Made by a program: the position numbers and the translations under genes. Below, in pieces: positions 1 to 8,149 of a stretch of DNA of 64,000 bases. The notes under the pieces are model-generated. The model was not told the DNA's origin. It saw only the letters and a list, made by a program, of their open reading frames with translations, and made no database searches. Within the stretch, counting starts at the first letter, position 1, and each line of letters opens with the position of its first letter. Location: NCBI GenBank assembly GCA_016709875.1, contig JADJLZ010000005.1:516707-580706 (forward strand). Direction: 5' to 3'. This DNA comes from Planctomycetota bacterium. GTDB lineage: Bacteria; Planctomycetota; UBA1135; GCA-002686595.

Positions 1-264
1 ATCCGGCCGCACGGCGGTCCGGGGACGCACAACGGGATGAGATCGATCGTGGAGAGCCTCGCCTCCGACCGTTTCCCGCGCCTGCGCGTGGGGATCGGGC
101 GCGCGGGGACCGACGCGGCGCGTCACGTGCTCGAACGTTTCGCCGGATCGGAGCTGGAGGAGATCGCGATCTGCGTCGTGCAAGCGGCGGAGGCGATCGA
201 GGCCTGGCTCCGCGAAGGCGACCTCGAACGGGTCATGACGCGGTTCCACAGCCGCTGGAACTAG
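1..264 (+). CDS. pth: Peptidyl-tRNA hydrolase, C-terminal part (5' end outside window)
   Basis: The open frame enters from the left edge of the window and ends at a TAG stop. The first visible residues, GGPGTHNGMRSI, match the conserved G-G-x-x-x-H-N-G block of the Pth family, followed by FPRLRVGIGRAG, another Pth hallmark. Pth releases tRNA from peptidyl-tRNAs that drop off the ribosome. About 87 residues are seen against roughly 190 for the family, so the catalytic N-terminal half lies outside. The gene sits just before rpsF, rpsR and rplI on the same strand, a setting that fits a translation gene cluster. The identity rests on motifs only, but they are distinctive. Confidence 0.88.
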   Translation: MRPHGGPGTHNGMRSIVESLASDRFPRLRVGIGRAGTDAARHVLERFAGSELEEIAICVVQAAEAIEAWLREGDLERVMTRFHSRWN

Positions 265-320
265 GGGTGCGTGGGCGCAGGTGCGCTCGCGACCGCATCA
301 CACAACGAAAGGGACCTATT

Positions 321-776
321 TTGAATCGACTCTACGAAGGCATGTTCCTGCTCGACAACCAGGTGGTGCGGGAGGACTGGAAGTCCGCCAAGAACCTGGT
401 CCAGGAAGCGCTCAACAAGCACGGCGCCAAGGTGCGCACGCTGCGCCGCTGGGACGAGCGCAAGCTCGCCTACCCCATCGCGAACCGCAAGCGCGCGACT
501 TTCTTCCTCGGCTACTTCGACATCGGAGTGGACGGGCTCCCGGCCCTGCGCCGCGACCTCGAGCTCTCCGAGAAAGTCATCCGCTACCTGATCCAGAGCT
601 GCGACGCGGTGCCCGAGACCGAGAACGAGCTCGCCGCCGCCGAGCAGTCGGCCGACTTCGTCGTGCCCGCCCCGCCGGCCGATGACGCGCCCGAGCCGCG
701 CCGCGAGGACGAGCGTCCCTCGCTCGAGGACTCGATCGAAGTTCCTGACCTGAACGACCTGGAGGACATGCGATGA
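321..776 (+). CDS. rpsF: 30S ribosomal protein bS6
   Basis: This 151-residue protein begins NRLYEGMFLLDN after the initiator and contains RTLRRWDERKLAYPI, which are typical bS6 segments. bS6 binds 16S rRNA in the platform of the small subunit as a partner of bS18, encoded next. I chose the TTG at 321 because GAAAGGGA lies a few bases upstream (306-313) and bS6 homology begins there; an in-frame ATG at 267 would add 18 non-homologous residues. The last 40 residues form an acidic Pro/Asp/Glu-rich extension beyond the globular domain, as seen in many bS6 proteins. The stop overlaps the rpsR start (ATGA), which suggests translational coupling. Confidence 0.95.
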   Translation: MNRLYEGMFLLDNQVVREDWKSAKNLVQEALNKHGAKVRTLRRWDERKLAYPIANRKRATFFLGYFDIGVDGLPALRRDLELSEKVIRYLIQSCDAVPETENELAAAEQSADFVVPAPPADDAPEPRREDERPSLEDSIEVPDLNDLEDMR

Positions 777-1003
777 GCAGCTTCACCGAACGTCGCCCCA
801 AGGGCACGATCCTCGTCAAGGACAAGAACTGCAAGCAGACGGTCCCCAACTACAAGGACGTCGAATTCCTGCGCAAGTTCCTCAGTGCGCACGGCCAGAT
901 CGTCTCGCGCAAGCGCAGCGGCTACTGCGCCCAGTGCCAGAAGCAACTCAAGGCAGCCATCAAGCAGGCCCGTCACGTCGGGCTCCTGCCCTTCGTGGGC
1001 TGA
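773..1003 (+). CDS. rpsR: 30S ribosomal protein bS18
   Basis: A 76-residue basic protein with the bS18 core, including NYKDVEFLRKFLSAHGQI and RKRSGYCAQCQKQLKAAIKQ. bS18 forms a heterodimer with bS6 on the small-subunit platform. It keeps a CxxC pair (CAQC) where zinc-binding forms of bS18 carry cysteines, although only these cysteines plus one further N-terminal Cys are visible. The length is normal for the family. The start overlaps the rpsF stop by four bases. No ssb gene lies between rpsF and rpsR, unlike the arrangement in many Firmicutes and Proteobacteria. Confidence 0.95.
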   Translation: MSSFTERRPKGTILVKDKNCKQTVPNYKDVEFLRKFLSAHGQIVSRKRSGYCAQCQKQLKAAIKQARHVGLLPFVG

Positions 1004-1018
1004 ACCGGGAGACCCATC

Positions 1019-1513
1019 ATGGCAAACAAGGTCGAAGTCCTTTTGCGAGAGAACTTGAAGAACCTCGGCAAGTGCGGGGAGGTCGTGGGCGTCGCCCCCG
1101 GCTATGCCCGCAACTACCTCCTGCCGCGCAAGCTGGCGATGCAGGCGACCGAGGAGAACATCAAGGCCATGTCCAAGCGCCGCGTGCGCCTGGACGTCGA
1201 AGAAGCCAAGCAGACGGCCGAGATCGTGGCCAAGGTGCAGGCGATCTCCGCCGTCGCGCTGACCACGAAGATGAAGGCCGACGAGCACGGACACCTCTAC
1301 GGCTCGCTCAACGCGGCGCTGGTGGTGGAACTGCTCGGCGTGAGAGGCTGGAAGATCGAGGAGAAGGCCGTGAAGCTCGACGCTCCGATCAAGTCGGTGG
1401 GCGAGCACAAGGTCAAGATCCACGTCCACGCCGAGTACGACGCCGAGGTCACGATCACGGTCGCGAGCGACGCTCCTGCGGCCGAGACCCCCGCGGAAGC
1501 TCCGAGCGCCTGA
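1019..1513 (+). CDS. rplI: 50S ribosomal protein bL9
   Basis: A 164-residue protein starting MANKVEVLLRENLKNLGKCG and continuing VVGVAPGYARNYLLPRKLA, the bL9 signature region. bL9 is the elongated protein near the L1 stalk with N- and C-terminal RNA-binding domains joined by a long helix; the helix corresponds to the lysine- and glutamate-rich stretch around residues 50-75. A GGGAG motif lies about 8 bases before the ATG. An Ala/Pro/Glu tail of about 15 residues follows the C-terminal domain. It follows rpsR by 15 bases and precedes dnaB, the common rpsF-rpsR-rplI-dnaB order. Confidence 0.95.
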   Translation: MANKVEVLLRENLKNLGKCGEVVGVAPGYARNYLLPRKLAMQATEENIKAMSKRRVRLDVEEAKQTAEIVAKVQAISAVALTTKMKADEHGHLYGSLNAALVVELLGVRGWKIEEKAVKLDAPIKSVGEHKVKIHVHAEYDAEVTITVASDAPAAETPAEAPSA

Positions 1514-1649
1514 GAGGCGCGCGCAGCGAGCATCTCCGGGGCCCGCACGCGGAAACGCGCGCGGGCCCCGGCTCTTTCCGCGCGTGACAGCCGGGTTGCC
1601 CTTCCCGCTGCGAGCACAGACCGATATCCTCCGCCAGACACGAGGAACC

Positions 1650-3026
1650 ATGTCCGAGGGATCTCCGAGCGGGCGCACGCCGCCGCACAATGCCGATGCC
1701 GAGCGCGCGCTGCTGGGAGCGCTGCTGCTCGAGCCGCATCGCATCCCTGACGCCGCCGAGCTCGTCCGCCCGGGCGACTTCTTCGACCCGCGCCACAACA
1801 TCATCTGGCAGGCGCTGCAGACGCTCTCGGAGAAGAGCCAGCCGGTCGACTTCGTGAGCGTGGGCGAGGCGCTCGCGGGCCTGGGCCGCTTCCAGGAGGT
1901 CGGCGGGCGCGCCTACCTGGTCGAGCTCTCGAACTGCATCACCTCGGCGGCGCACGTCAAGCACCACTCGAGCATCGTGGCCGACACCGCGACGCTGCGG
2001 CGGCTGATCAGCGAGTCGGGCGACATCATCTCCGAGGCCTACTCGACGCGCCCCGACGGCGAGAGCGTGCAGAAGCTGCTCGACGCCTCCGAGCATCGCA
2101 TCTACCAGATCGCGGGCGCGCGCGACACGGGCGGTGCGGCGCCGATCTCGAAGGCCATCGAGGAGACCTTCCGGCGCATCGACTCGGCCTCGCACAAGTC
2201 GGGCGTCACCGGCCTCTCGAGCGGGTTCTACGAGCTCGACGACATGCTCTGCGGCTTCAACCAGGGCGATCTGGTGATCCTCGCGGCGCGGCCTTCGATG
2301 GGCAAGACGGCGCTGGTGCTCAACATCATCGACCACGCCGCGCTGCACGCGCCGGAGTGGCTCGACCGCAACCCGACGGTGCTGTTCTTCAGCCTGGAGA
2401 TGGGCCAGCAGTCGATCGTGCGCCGCATGCTCTGCACCCGCGCGCGCGTCGACGCGCACCGCCTGCGCACGGGCAAGATCCCCAACGAGGACTACGCCGA
2501 GCTCTCGCGCGCGGCGGGCGAACTCGCCAGCGCCAACATCTTCATCGACGACCAGCCCGGCCTCTCGGTGATGGCCATGCGCAGCCGCGCGCGGCGCGTG
2601 AAGCAGAAGCACAACCTCGACATGGTCGTGGTCGACTACCTGCAGCTGATGACGCACCCGCGCGCCGAGAGCCGCCAGCAGGAGATCAGCAACATCTCGC
2701 GCTCGCTGAAGGAGCTCGCGCGGCTCGAGATCCCCGTGATCGCGCTCTCGCAGCTTTCGCGCCAGGTCGAGTTGCGCGACGACAAGAAGCCGCAGCTCGC
2801 CGACCTGCGCGAATCCGGCTCGATCGAGCAGGACGCGGACGTGGTGCTGCTGCTCTTCCGTCCCGAGTACTACTTCCGCGACCGCGAGGAGTTGAAGGGG
2901 CTGGCCGAGCTGATCGTCGCCAAGCAGCGCAACGGTCCGACGGGCGAGGTCAAACTCTCCTTCTTCGGGTCGCAGATGCGCTTCGAGAACCGGGCTCCCA
3001 CGATGGACGAGCCCTTCCAGAGCTGA
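1650..3026 (+). CDS. dnaB: Replicative DNA helicase DnaB
   Basis: A 458-residue hexameric helicase that unwinds DNA at the fork and recruits primase. The N-terminal domain begins NADAERALLGALL, typical of DnaB. A RecA-like ATPase follows with Walker A ARPSMGKTA near residue 214, the FSLEMG motif, Walker B VVVDYLQLM, and the ALSQLSR and LRESGSIEQDAD blocks. I placed the start at the ATG at 1650 because CGAGGA precedes it by a few bases and the family N-terminus fits; an in-frame GTG at 1584 would add 22 unrelated residues. The length matches intein-free DnaB proteins, and no intein is seen. Confidence 0.95.
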   Translation: MSEGSPSGRTPPHNADAERALLGALLLEPHRIPDAAELVRPGDFFDPRHNIIWQALQTLSEKSQPVDFVSVGEALAGLGRFQEVGGRAYLVELSNCITSAAHVKHHSSIVADTATLRRLISESGDIISEAYSTRPDGESVQKLLDASEHRIYQIAGARDTGGAAPISKAIEETFRRIDSASHKSGVTGLSSGFYELDDMLCGFNQGDLVILAARPSMGKTALVLNIIDHAALHAPEWLDRNPTVLFFSLEMGQQSIVRRMLCTRARVDAHRLRTGKIPNEDYAELSRAAGELASANIFIDDQPGLSVMAMRSRARRVKQKHNLDMVVVDYLQLMTHPRAESRQQEISNISRSLKELARLEIPVIALSQLSRQVELRDDKKPQLADLRESGSIEQDADVVLLLFRPEYYFRDREELKGLAELIVAKQRNGPTGEVKLSFFGSQMRFENRAPTMDEPFQS

Positions 3027-3034
3027 GGACGGAT

Positions 3035-5668
3035 TTGCCCCCCGCGCACGCCAGAGAGTCCCGCGCGCGCCTCCCCGCGCTCGTGCTCCTGCTCGGCGCG
3101 CTGTTCGCGGGTGGTGTGCGCGCGCAGGACGCTGCGAAGCCGGCGCCGCAGGGGCCGCCGGCGCCGCCCTCGGCGCAGCCCGGGGATAGGCCGATCGTGC
3201 GTGCGATCATCGTCCAAGGCGCGCGGCGCTACACCCAGGAGCAGCTCGTGCGCGCGCTCGGCCAGGAGGTCGGGCAACCCTTCGATCGCGAGCGCATCGA
3301 CCGCGGCATCGACACGCTGCTCAAGGCCTTCAAGGTGCGCGCCGACGTCGAGGGCCGCGAGGTTCCTGATGGCGTCGAGCTGCGCATGAACGTCGTCGAG
3401 TTGCCCGTGGACCTCGAGCCGCGCTTTGCGGGCAATCGCGACATCGACGTCGAGACGTTGCGCCGCTGGGCGCACCTGGACGAGAAGAGCGAGCTCTACC
3501 TGAACCAGGCCGAGCGCGTGCGCCAGCGCCTGCTCGAGGGCTACCAGCAGGAGGGCTACTACTACGCCGAGGTCGACATCCAAAAGCGCGGCGAGGACCC
3601 CGCTTCAGGCGAGACGCCCGACGTGATCTTCGAGATCCGCGAGGGTCCGCAGGTGCGTGTGAAGGAGATCGTGATCACGGGCAACCACTCGCTGCCCGAG
3701 ACCGGTTCGCTGTGGTGGAAGGACGGGATCGTGCACCTGGCGAAGACCGAGCTCGACGGCCCGTGGATCTTCAACGTGCGCGGCTCGAAATACGTCGAGG
3801 AGACGCTGCAGGCCGACCTGCTCGCCATGCGCGAGGTCTACCGCGACCTGGGCTGGCTCGACGCGGTGGTCGAGAAGGACTTCCTCGAGTTCAACGACGA
3901 CCGCACAGGCGTCGTGATCCACATCAAGGTCGACGAGGGCGAGCCCTACACGGTCTCGAAGCTCTCGATCCGCGGCGTGAAGCGCAAGGCCAAGCCCAAC
4001 GCGCGCGATGTCGACGATGCGATCGAGGAGGACGAGCCGCTGTACTTCGACCAAGAGCAGCTGCTCGCGCTGTGCAAGCTCACAGCGGGCATGCGCTACC
4101 AGCGCGCGCGCCAGCGCACCGATGCGGCGGAGCTGCGCAAGTTCTACGGCCGGCGCGGCTACCTCTCGCACTACTCGCTCGACCGTTTCGACCAGTTCAG
4201 CGTGCTCGAGCCCGAGCTCGTGTTCGACCGCACCGGGCACAAGGTCGAGGTCTGCTACAAGCTGCAGCAGGGCCGCCAGCGCTACATCCGCGAGGTGCTC
4301 TTCTCGGGCAGCGAGTTCACGCGCGACCGCGTGCTGCGGCGCGAGGTGGACGTGCTCCCGGGCCACGTGGCCGACGCGGAGGAGATCAACCGCTCGCTCT
4401 CGCGCATCTACGGCACGAACTATTTCAGCGACGAGGGCCACCCCTACGATCACCGCGAGCCGAACTACCGCTTCCTGCCGACGGCCGACCCCAAGTGGCT
4501 CGACCTCATGTACGAGGTCGAGGAGGGGCGCGTGGTCGACTTCAACATCAACGGCGGCATCGACTCGAACAACGGGCTCGTGGGGCGCCTCTCGCTGCAG
4601 ATGCGCAACTTCGACGCGCAGAACCCGCCCTCGAGCTTCTGGTCGACCTTCTCCGAGATCTACGACAAGCAGGCCTTCCACGGCGCGGGACAGACGCTGC
4701 AGCTCGACCTCGCGCCGGGCACGCTCTACAACCAGGCGCGCATCCGCTTCGTCGAGCCGGACCTCTTCGGCACGCAGTTCGATCGCTATGGACTCGACGT
4801 CTCGCTCTCCACCACGCGCCGGCTGTGGCGCTTCTACACGGAGAACCGCGCCGGCGCGACGGTGCGGCTCTCGCGCGACTTCGGCCGCAACTTGACGCTC
4901 TATGGGGGCGTCACGACGCAGGGGCTCGACATCACCGGCGTCGACTTGCCGCTGGGGGGGATCCACCCGCCGGACGAGCCGGCGCTGCCGCCCGCGCTGG
5001 CCGAGGAAGTAGGACAGTCCGCGCTCAACGGCCTGACCTTCGACCTGCGCTACCTCGACCTGGACAACCGCATCAACCCCTACGAGGGCCTGAGCGTCAA
5101 CTGGCGCAACGCCTGGTTCGGCGGCCCGCTCGGCGGCAACTGGGACTTCCTGCGCTCGCAACTCGACCTCGACGCGTTCTTCGTGCTCGGCCATCGCGAG
5201 GAGGAGCAGGCGCAGCCGCACTGGCACGCCTCGGTCGGTCTGGGGATCGCCGACCCGCTCGGCAGCACGAGTGCCGTTCCGTACACCGAGCGCTTCTACC
5301 TCGGCGGCCTGACGACGCTGCGCGGCTTTGCCAATCGCGGCGTGGGGCCGAACACGCGCGGCGAGCCCGACGGCGGCGAGACGATGCTCGACGCCACGCT
5401 GGAGTACCAGATCCCGATCAGCACCCAGACCGAGCCGGGCAGCTACCGCGAGCGCGAGACCTTCCGCTTCCTGCTCTTCGCCGACGCGGGCGTGCTCGAC
5501 CCCGACGCGTACCACCTGGATTTCTCGGAGCTACGCTCCTCCGTGGGCTTCGGACTGGGCATGGCCTACCCCTTGCCGATCAACCTGTACTTCGGCTTCC
5601 CGACCCGGCGCGGCGACGGCGACCGGCGCCAGACCTTCGGGTTCAACATCTCGGCCTTCGGGTTCTGA
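3035..5668 (+). CDS. bamA: Outer membrane protein assembly factor BamA (Omp85 family)
   Basis: About 877 residues. A signal peptide (RARLPALVLLLGALFAGGVRA, cut before QD) is followed by POTRA-like repeats across roughly the first half, then a C-terminal beta-barrel. The barrel carries the Omp85 hallmark YLGGLTTLRGFANRGVGP and ends in aromatic F-G-F, a typical outer membrane insertion signal. BamA folds beta-barrel proteins into the outer membrane, so this gene supports a true outer membrane in this organism. I chose the TTG at 3035: GAGGAC lies just upstream and the signal peptide starts there. It follows dnaB by 8 bases and leads into lipid A genes, a common bamA-lpxD neighbourhood, but no skp/ompH gene is present between them. 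Confidence 0.9.
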   Translation: MPPAHARESRARLPALVLLLGALFAGGVRAQDAAKPAPQGPPAPPSAQPGDRPIVRAIIVQGARRYTQEQLVRALGQEVGQPFDRERIDRGIDTLLKAFKVRADVEGREVPDGVELRMNVVELPVDLEPRFAGNRDIDVETLRRWAHLDEKSELYLNQAERVRQRLLEGYQQEGYYYAEVDIQKRGEDPASGETPDVIFEIREGPQVRVKEIVITGNHSLPETGSLWWKDGIVHLAKTELDGPWIFNVRGSKYVEETLQADLLAMREVYRDLGWLDAVVEKDFLEFNDDRTGVVIHIKVDEGEPYTVSKLSIRGVKRKAKPNARDVDDAIEEDEPLYFDQEQLLALCKLTAGMRYQRARQRTDAAELRKFYGRRGYLSHYSLDRFDQFSVLEPELVFDRTGHKVEVCYKLQQGRQRYIREVLFSGSEFTRDRVLRREVDVLPGHVADAEEINRSLSRIYGTNYFSDEGHPYDHREPNYRFLPTADPKWLDLMYEVEEGRVVDFNINGGIDSNNGLVGRLSLQMRNFDAQNPPSSFWSTFSEIYDKQAFHGAGQTLQLDLAPGTLYNQARIRFVEPDLFGTQFDRYGLDVSLSTTRRLWRFYTENRAGATVRLSRDFGRNLTLYGGVTTQGLDITGVDLPLGGIHPPDEPALPPALAEEVGQSALNGLTFDLRYLDLDNRINPYEGLSVNWRNAWFGGPLGGNWDFLRSQLDLDAFFVLGHREEEQAQPHWHASVGLGIADPLGSTSAVPYTERFYLGGLTTLRGFANRGVGPNTRGEPDGGETMLDATLEYQIPISTQTEPGSYRERETFRFLLFADAGVLDPDAYHLDFSELRSSVGFGLGMAYPLPINLYFGFPTRRGDGDRRQTFGFNISAFGF

Positions 5669-5688
5669 GCCGGGAGGCCAGCGCGCGT

Positions 5689-5718
5689 TTGACAGGGCCG
5701 CCCGCGGTCCGCTACACC
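5689..5718 (+). promoter_or_regulatory. Candidate promoter for the lpxD-lpxC/fabZ-lpxA operon
   Basis: TTGACA at 5689-5694 is a perfect -35 element. It is followed after 18 bases by TACACC (5713-5718), a weak -10. It lies in the 136-base gap between bamA and lpxD. The -10 departs from consensus, so this is a motif-based guess. Confidence 0.35.
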
Positions 5719-5726
5719 TGCACGGG

Positions 5727-5792
5727 CGCCCCGCCTTTTTCCGGGGCGGGCCAGGCCCCCGAACTCGGGGGCGGGAAGGACCCGATGTCGGG
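5727..5792 (+). promoter_or_regulatory. Three consecutive hairpins in the lpxD leader
   Basis: The putative leader RNA contains three perfect stems: CGCCCCG (5727-5733) with CGGGGCG (5742-5748), GCCCCCG (5755-5761) with CGGGGGC (5766-5772), and CCCGA (5781-5785) with TCGGG (5788-5792). The third stem lies between an AAGGA (5776-5780) and the lpxD start, and it includes the start codon of the small leader ORF. The T-run TTTTT is in the loop of the first stem and not after it, so this does not look like a standard terminator. A regulatory role is inferred. Confidence 0.35.
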
Positions 5793-5808
5793 TTCGCTCT
5801 GCAGATGA
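5785..5808 (+). CDS. Possible 7-residue leader peptide coupled to lpxD
   Basis: ATG at 5785 opens a seven-codon frame (MSGSLCR) ending in TGA at 5806-5808. AAGGA ends four bases before it, a workable ribosome binding site. Its stop overlaps the lpxD ATG (5805-5807) as ATGA. lpxD has no Shine-Dalgarno sequence of its own at the right distance, so ribosomes may reach it by termination-reinitiation from this leader. The frame is too short for conservation to be judged here, and it could be chance. Confidence 0.3.
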   Translation: MSGSLCR

Positions 5809-6851
5809 CCCAGTGGACGCTAGCGGATCTCGCCCGTTTGTGCGGCGCCGAATGCGAAGGCGACGGCACGCGGGTGGTGGACGGACCGGCCTCGTTGCGC
5901 GAGGCGGGGCCGAGTCACGTCAGCTTCTACAGCGACAAGCGCTACCGCCCCGACCTCGAGTCCACGCGCGCCGCCGGCGTGCTCGTCCCGCGTGGGACGA
6001 GGCTCGAGCGCGAAGGAGGCCCGGTGCTGCTCGTGTGCGCGGACTCCAACGCGGCCTTCACGCGCGTGGTCAGCGCCTTCGTGCCGCCGCCCTGCGTGCC
6101 GATCGCGGGCGTGCACGCCTCGGCGGTCGTCGATCCGACCGCGCGCATCGCAGCCAGCGCCAGCATCGGTCCGCTGTGCAGCATCGCGGCGGGGTGCGAG
6201 ATCGGTGAGGGAGCACACCTGGTCGCGGGCGTACACCTGGGCCAGGGCGCGCGCGTGGGAGCGGACAGCGTGCTCCATCCCGGCGTCGTGCTCTACGCCG
6301 AGTGCAGCGTCGGCGCGCGCTGCATCCTGCACTCGGGCGCGATCGTGGGCGCGGACGGCTTCGGCTTCGAACCGACGCGCGAGGGCTGGAAGAAGATCCC
6401 GCAGGTCGGCACGGCGCTGATCGAGGACGAGGTCGAGATCGGCGCGAACGTGACCATCGACCGCGGCCGCTTCGGCGCGACGCGCATCGGGCGCGGGACG
6501 AAGATCGACAACCTCGTGCACGTAGCGCACAACGTGGTCGTGGGCGAGGGTGTGCTGCTGATCGCCCAGACGGGCATCGCGGGCTCGGCGCGCATCGAAT
6601 CGCGCGCCATCGTCGCGGGCCAGGTCGGCATCGCGGGCCACGCGACGATCGGCGCGGGCGCGCGCATCGGCGCGCAGGCCGGCGTGTTCGGCGACGTCCC
6701 GCCCGGGGAGGATTGGGCCGGCTATCCGGCGCGCCCGCGGCGCGAATCACTGCGCAGCCTGGCCGAAGTCCAGCGGCTGCCCAAGCTGGTGGAACGTGTC
6801 CGCGCGCTCGAGGAGCGCCTGCACCGCATCGAGGAGGATCGAGCAGAATGA
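5805..6851 (+). CDS. lpxD: UDP-3-O-acylglucosamine N-acyltransferase LpxD
   Basis: A 348-residue acyltransferase that adds the N-linked acyl chain to UDP-3-O-acyl-glucosamine in lipid A synthesis, in the cytoplasm. The N-terminal uridine-binding domain (to about residue 100) is followed by hexapeptide repeats forming a left-handed beta-helix. LpxD-specific blocks GADGFGFEP, KIPQVGTALI and LVHVAHNVVVGEG (catalytic His) are present, and a C-terminal helix with RVRALEERLHRIE closes the protein. The start MTQWTLADLARLCGAECEGDG matches the family N-terminus. The stop overlaps the lpxC start by four bases, which makes lpxD-lpxC-lpxA an operon. Confidence 0.94.
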   Translation: MTQWTLADLARLCGAECEGDGTRVVDGPASLREAGPSHVSFYSDKRYRPDLESTRAAGVLVPRGTRLEREGGPVLLVCADSNAAFTRVVSAFVPPPCVPIAGVHASAVVDPTARIAASASIGPLCSIAAGCEIGEGAHLVAGVHLGQGARVGADSVLHPGVVLYAECSVGARCILHSGAIVGADGFGFEPTREGWKKIPQVGTALIEDEVEIGANVTIDRGRFGATRIGRGTKIDNLVHVAHNVVVGEGVLLIAQTGIAGSARIESRAIVAGQVGIAGHATIGAGARIGAQAGVFGDVPPGEDWAGYPARPRRESLRSLAEVQRLPKLVERVRALEERLHRIEEDRAE

Positions 6852-8140
6852 CCCGCAAGCAACGCACTCTCGCCGCCGCCGTGGAGTTCTCCGGCATCGG
6901 CCTGCACACGGGCCGGAACATCCGCTGCCGCATGCTGCCGGCAGCGCCTGGTGCCGGCGTCGAGTTCGTGCGCACGGACCTGCCCGACGCCCCCGCGATC
7001 CCTGCGCACATCTCCTTCCACTCCGCCAAGGACCGGCGCACGCACCTGCAGCGGGGCCCGGCCGAGGTGGATACGGTCGAGCACTTGCTCGCGGTCTGTC
7101 GCGGCATCGACGTCGACAACCTCGTGGTCGAACTCGATGGTCCCGAACTGCCCGGCCTCGACGGTTCGGCGCAGGAGTACCTGCGCCTGGTCGAGCAGGC
7201 CGGCGTCGTCGAGCAGGATCTCGACGCACGCGAGTTGCGCCTGGAGCAGCCGGTCTACGTGCGCTCGGGCGGCGCGACACTGGTCGCCCTGCCGAGCGAC
7301 CGACCGGGCCTGACCCTGCAGTACGTGGCCTCCTTCGAGGAGCCCGGCGTCGAGGGCGGCTCGATGCAGTTCGACCTCACGGCCGAGGGCTTCCGGCGCG
7401 AGATCGCGCCCGCGCGCACCTTCTGCCTCGCCTCCGAGGTCGAGGCGCTGCAGAAGGCCGGCTACGGCAAGGGCGCGACGCGCGAGAACACGCTCGTGCT
7501 CGGCGACCCTGCCTCGCTGCAGCGTTTTCCCGGCGAGCCCGTGCGGCACAAGCTGCTCGACCTGCTCGGCGACCTGTTCCTGCTCGGCGCCGATCTGCAG
7601 GCGCACATCATCGCCACGCGCTCGGGCCACGCGACCAACGCGGAACTCGTGCGGCGCCTGTACGACATCATGCAAGCGCAGGAGACGGGCGGCCTCCTGC
7701 GCCGCGAGTCGGGCCTGGACGTACGCGAGATCCTGCGCCTCCTGCCGCACCGCTACCCGTTCCTGCTGATCGACCGCGTGCTCGAGATCGACGGCTACAA
7801 GCGCGCGGTCGCGATCAAGAACGTGACCATCAACGAGCCCTTCTTCCAGGGCCACTTTCCGACGGCACCGCTGATGCCGGGCGTGCTGCAGCTCGAGGCG
7901 ATGGCGCAGCTCGCGGGTGTGCTGCTGATGCGCAAGCTCGAGAACTCCGGGCGCCTCGCGGTGCTCTGGTCGATCGACAAGGTCAAGCTGCGCGGCGCGG
8001 TGGTGCCGGGCGACCAACTGCGCATCGAGGTCGAGACGCTGCGCTCGAAGGAGCAGACCGCGCAGGTGCGCGGCACGGGCACCGTCGCGGGCAAGCTGGT
8101 GTGCGAGGCAATCCTGATGTTCACCCTGGTGGAAGCGTAG
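6848..8140 (+). CDS. lpxC/fabZ: Fused UDP-3-O-acyl-GlcNAc deacetylase LpxC and 3-hydroxyacyl-ACP dehydratase FabZ
   Basis: One 430-residue frame carries two enzymes. Residues 1 to about 285 are LpxC, the committed zinc-dependent deacetylase of lipid A synthesis, with VEHLLAV (His79), RHKLLDLLGD and SGHATNAEL supplying metal and catalytic residues. From about residue 288 the FabZ hot-dog domain follows with LLPHRYPFLLIDRV, GHFP and PGVLQLEAMAQLAG, including the catalytic His and Glu. FabZ makes enoyl-ACP for fatty acid synthesis and competes with LpxA/LpxC for hydroxyacyl-ACP, so the fusion ties the two branches together. This fusion is known in Bacteroidetes and several other phyla. The start ATG overlaps the lpxD stop. 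Confidence 0.94.
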   Translation: MTRKQRTLAAAVEFSGIGLHTGRNIRCRMLPAAPGAGVEFVRTDLPDAPAIPAHISFHSAKDRRTHLQRGPAEVDTVEHLLAVCRGIDVDNLVVELDGPELPGLDGSAQEYLRLVEQAGVVEQDLDARELRLEQPVYVRSGGATLVALPSDRPGLTLQYVASFEEPGVEGGSMQFDLTAEGFRREIAPARTFCLASEVEALQKAGYGKGATRENTLVLGDPASLQRFPGEPVRHKLLDLLGDLFLLGADLQAHIIATRSGHATNAELVRRLYDIMQAQETGGLLRRESGLDVREILRLLPHRYPFLLIDRVLEIDGYKRAVAIKNVTINEPFFQGHFPTAPLMPGVLQLEAMAQLAGVLLMRKLENSGRLAVLWSIDKVKLRGAVVPGDQLRIEVETLRSKEQTAQVRGTGTVAGKLVCEAILMFTLVEA

Positions 8141-8149
8141 GAGCGAGAC

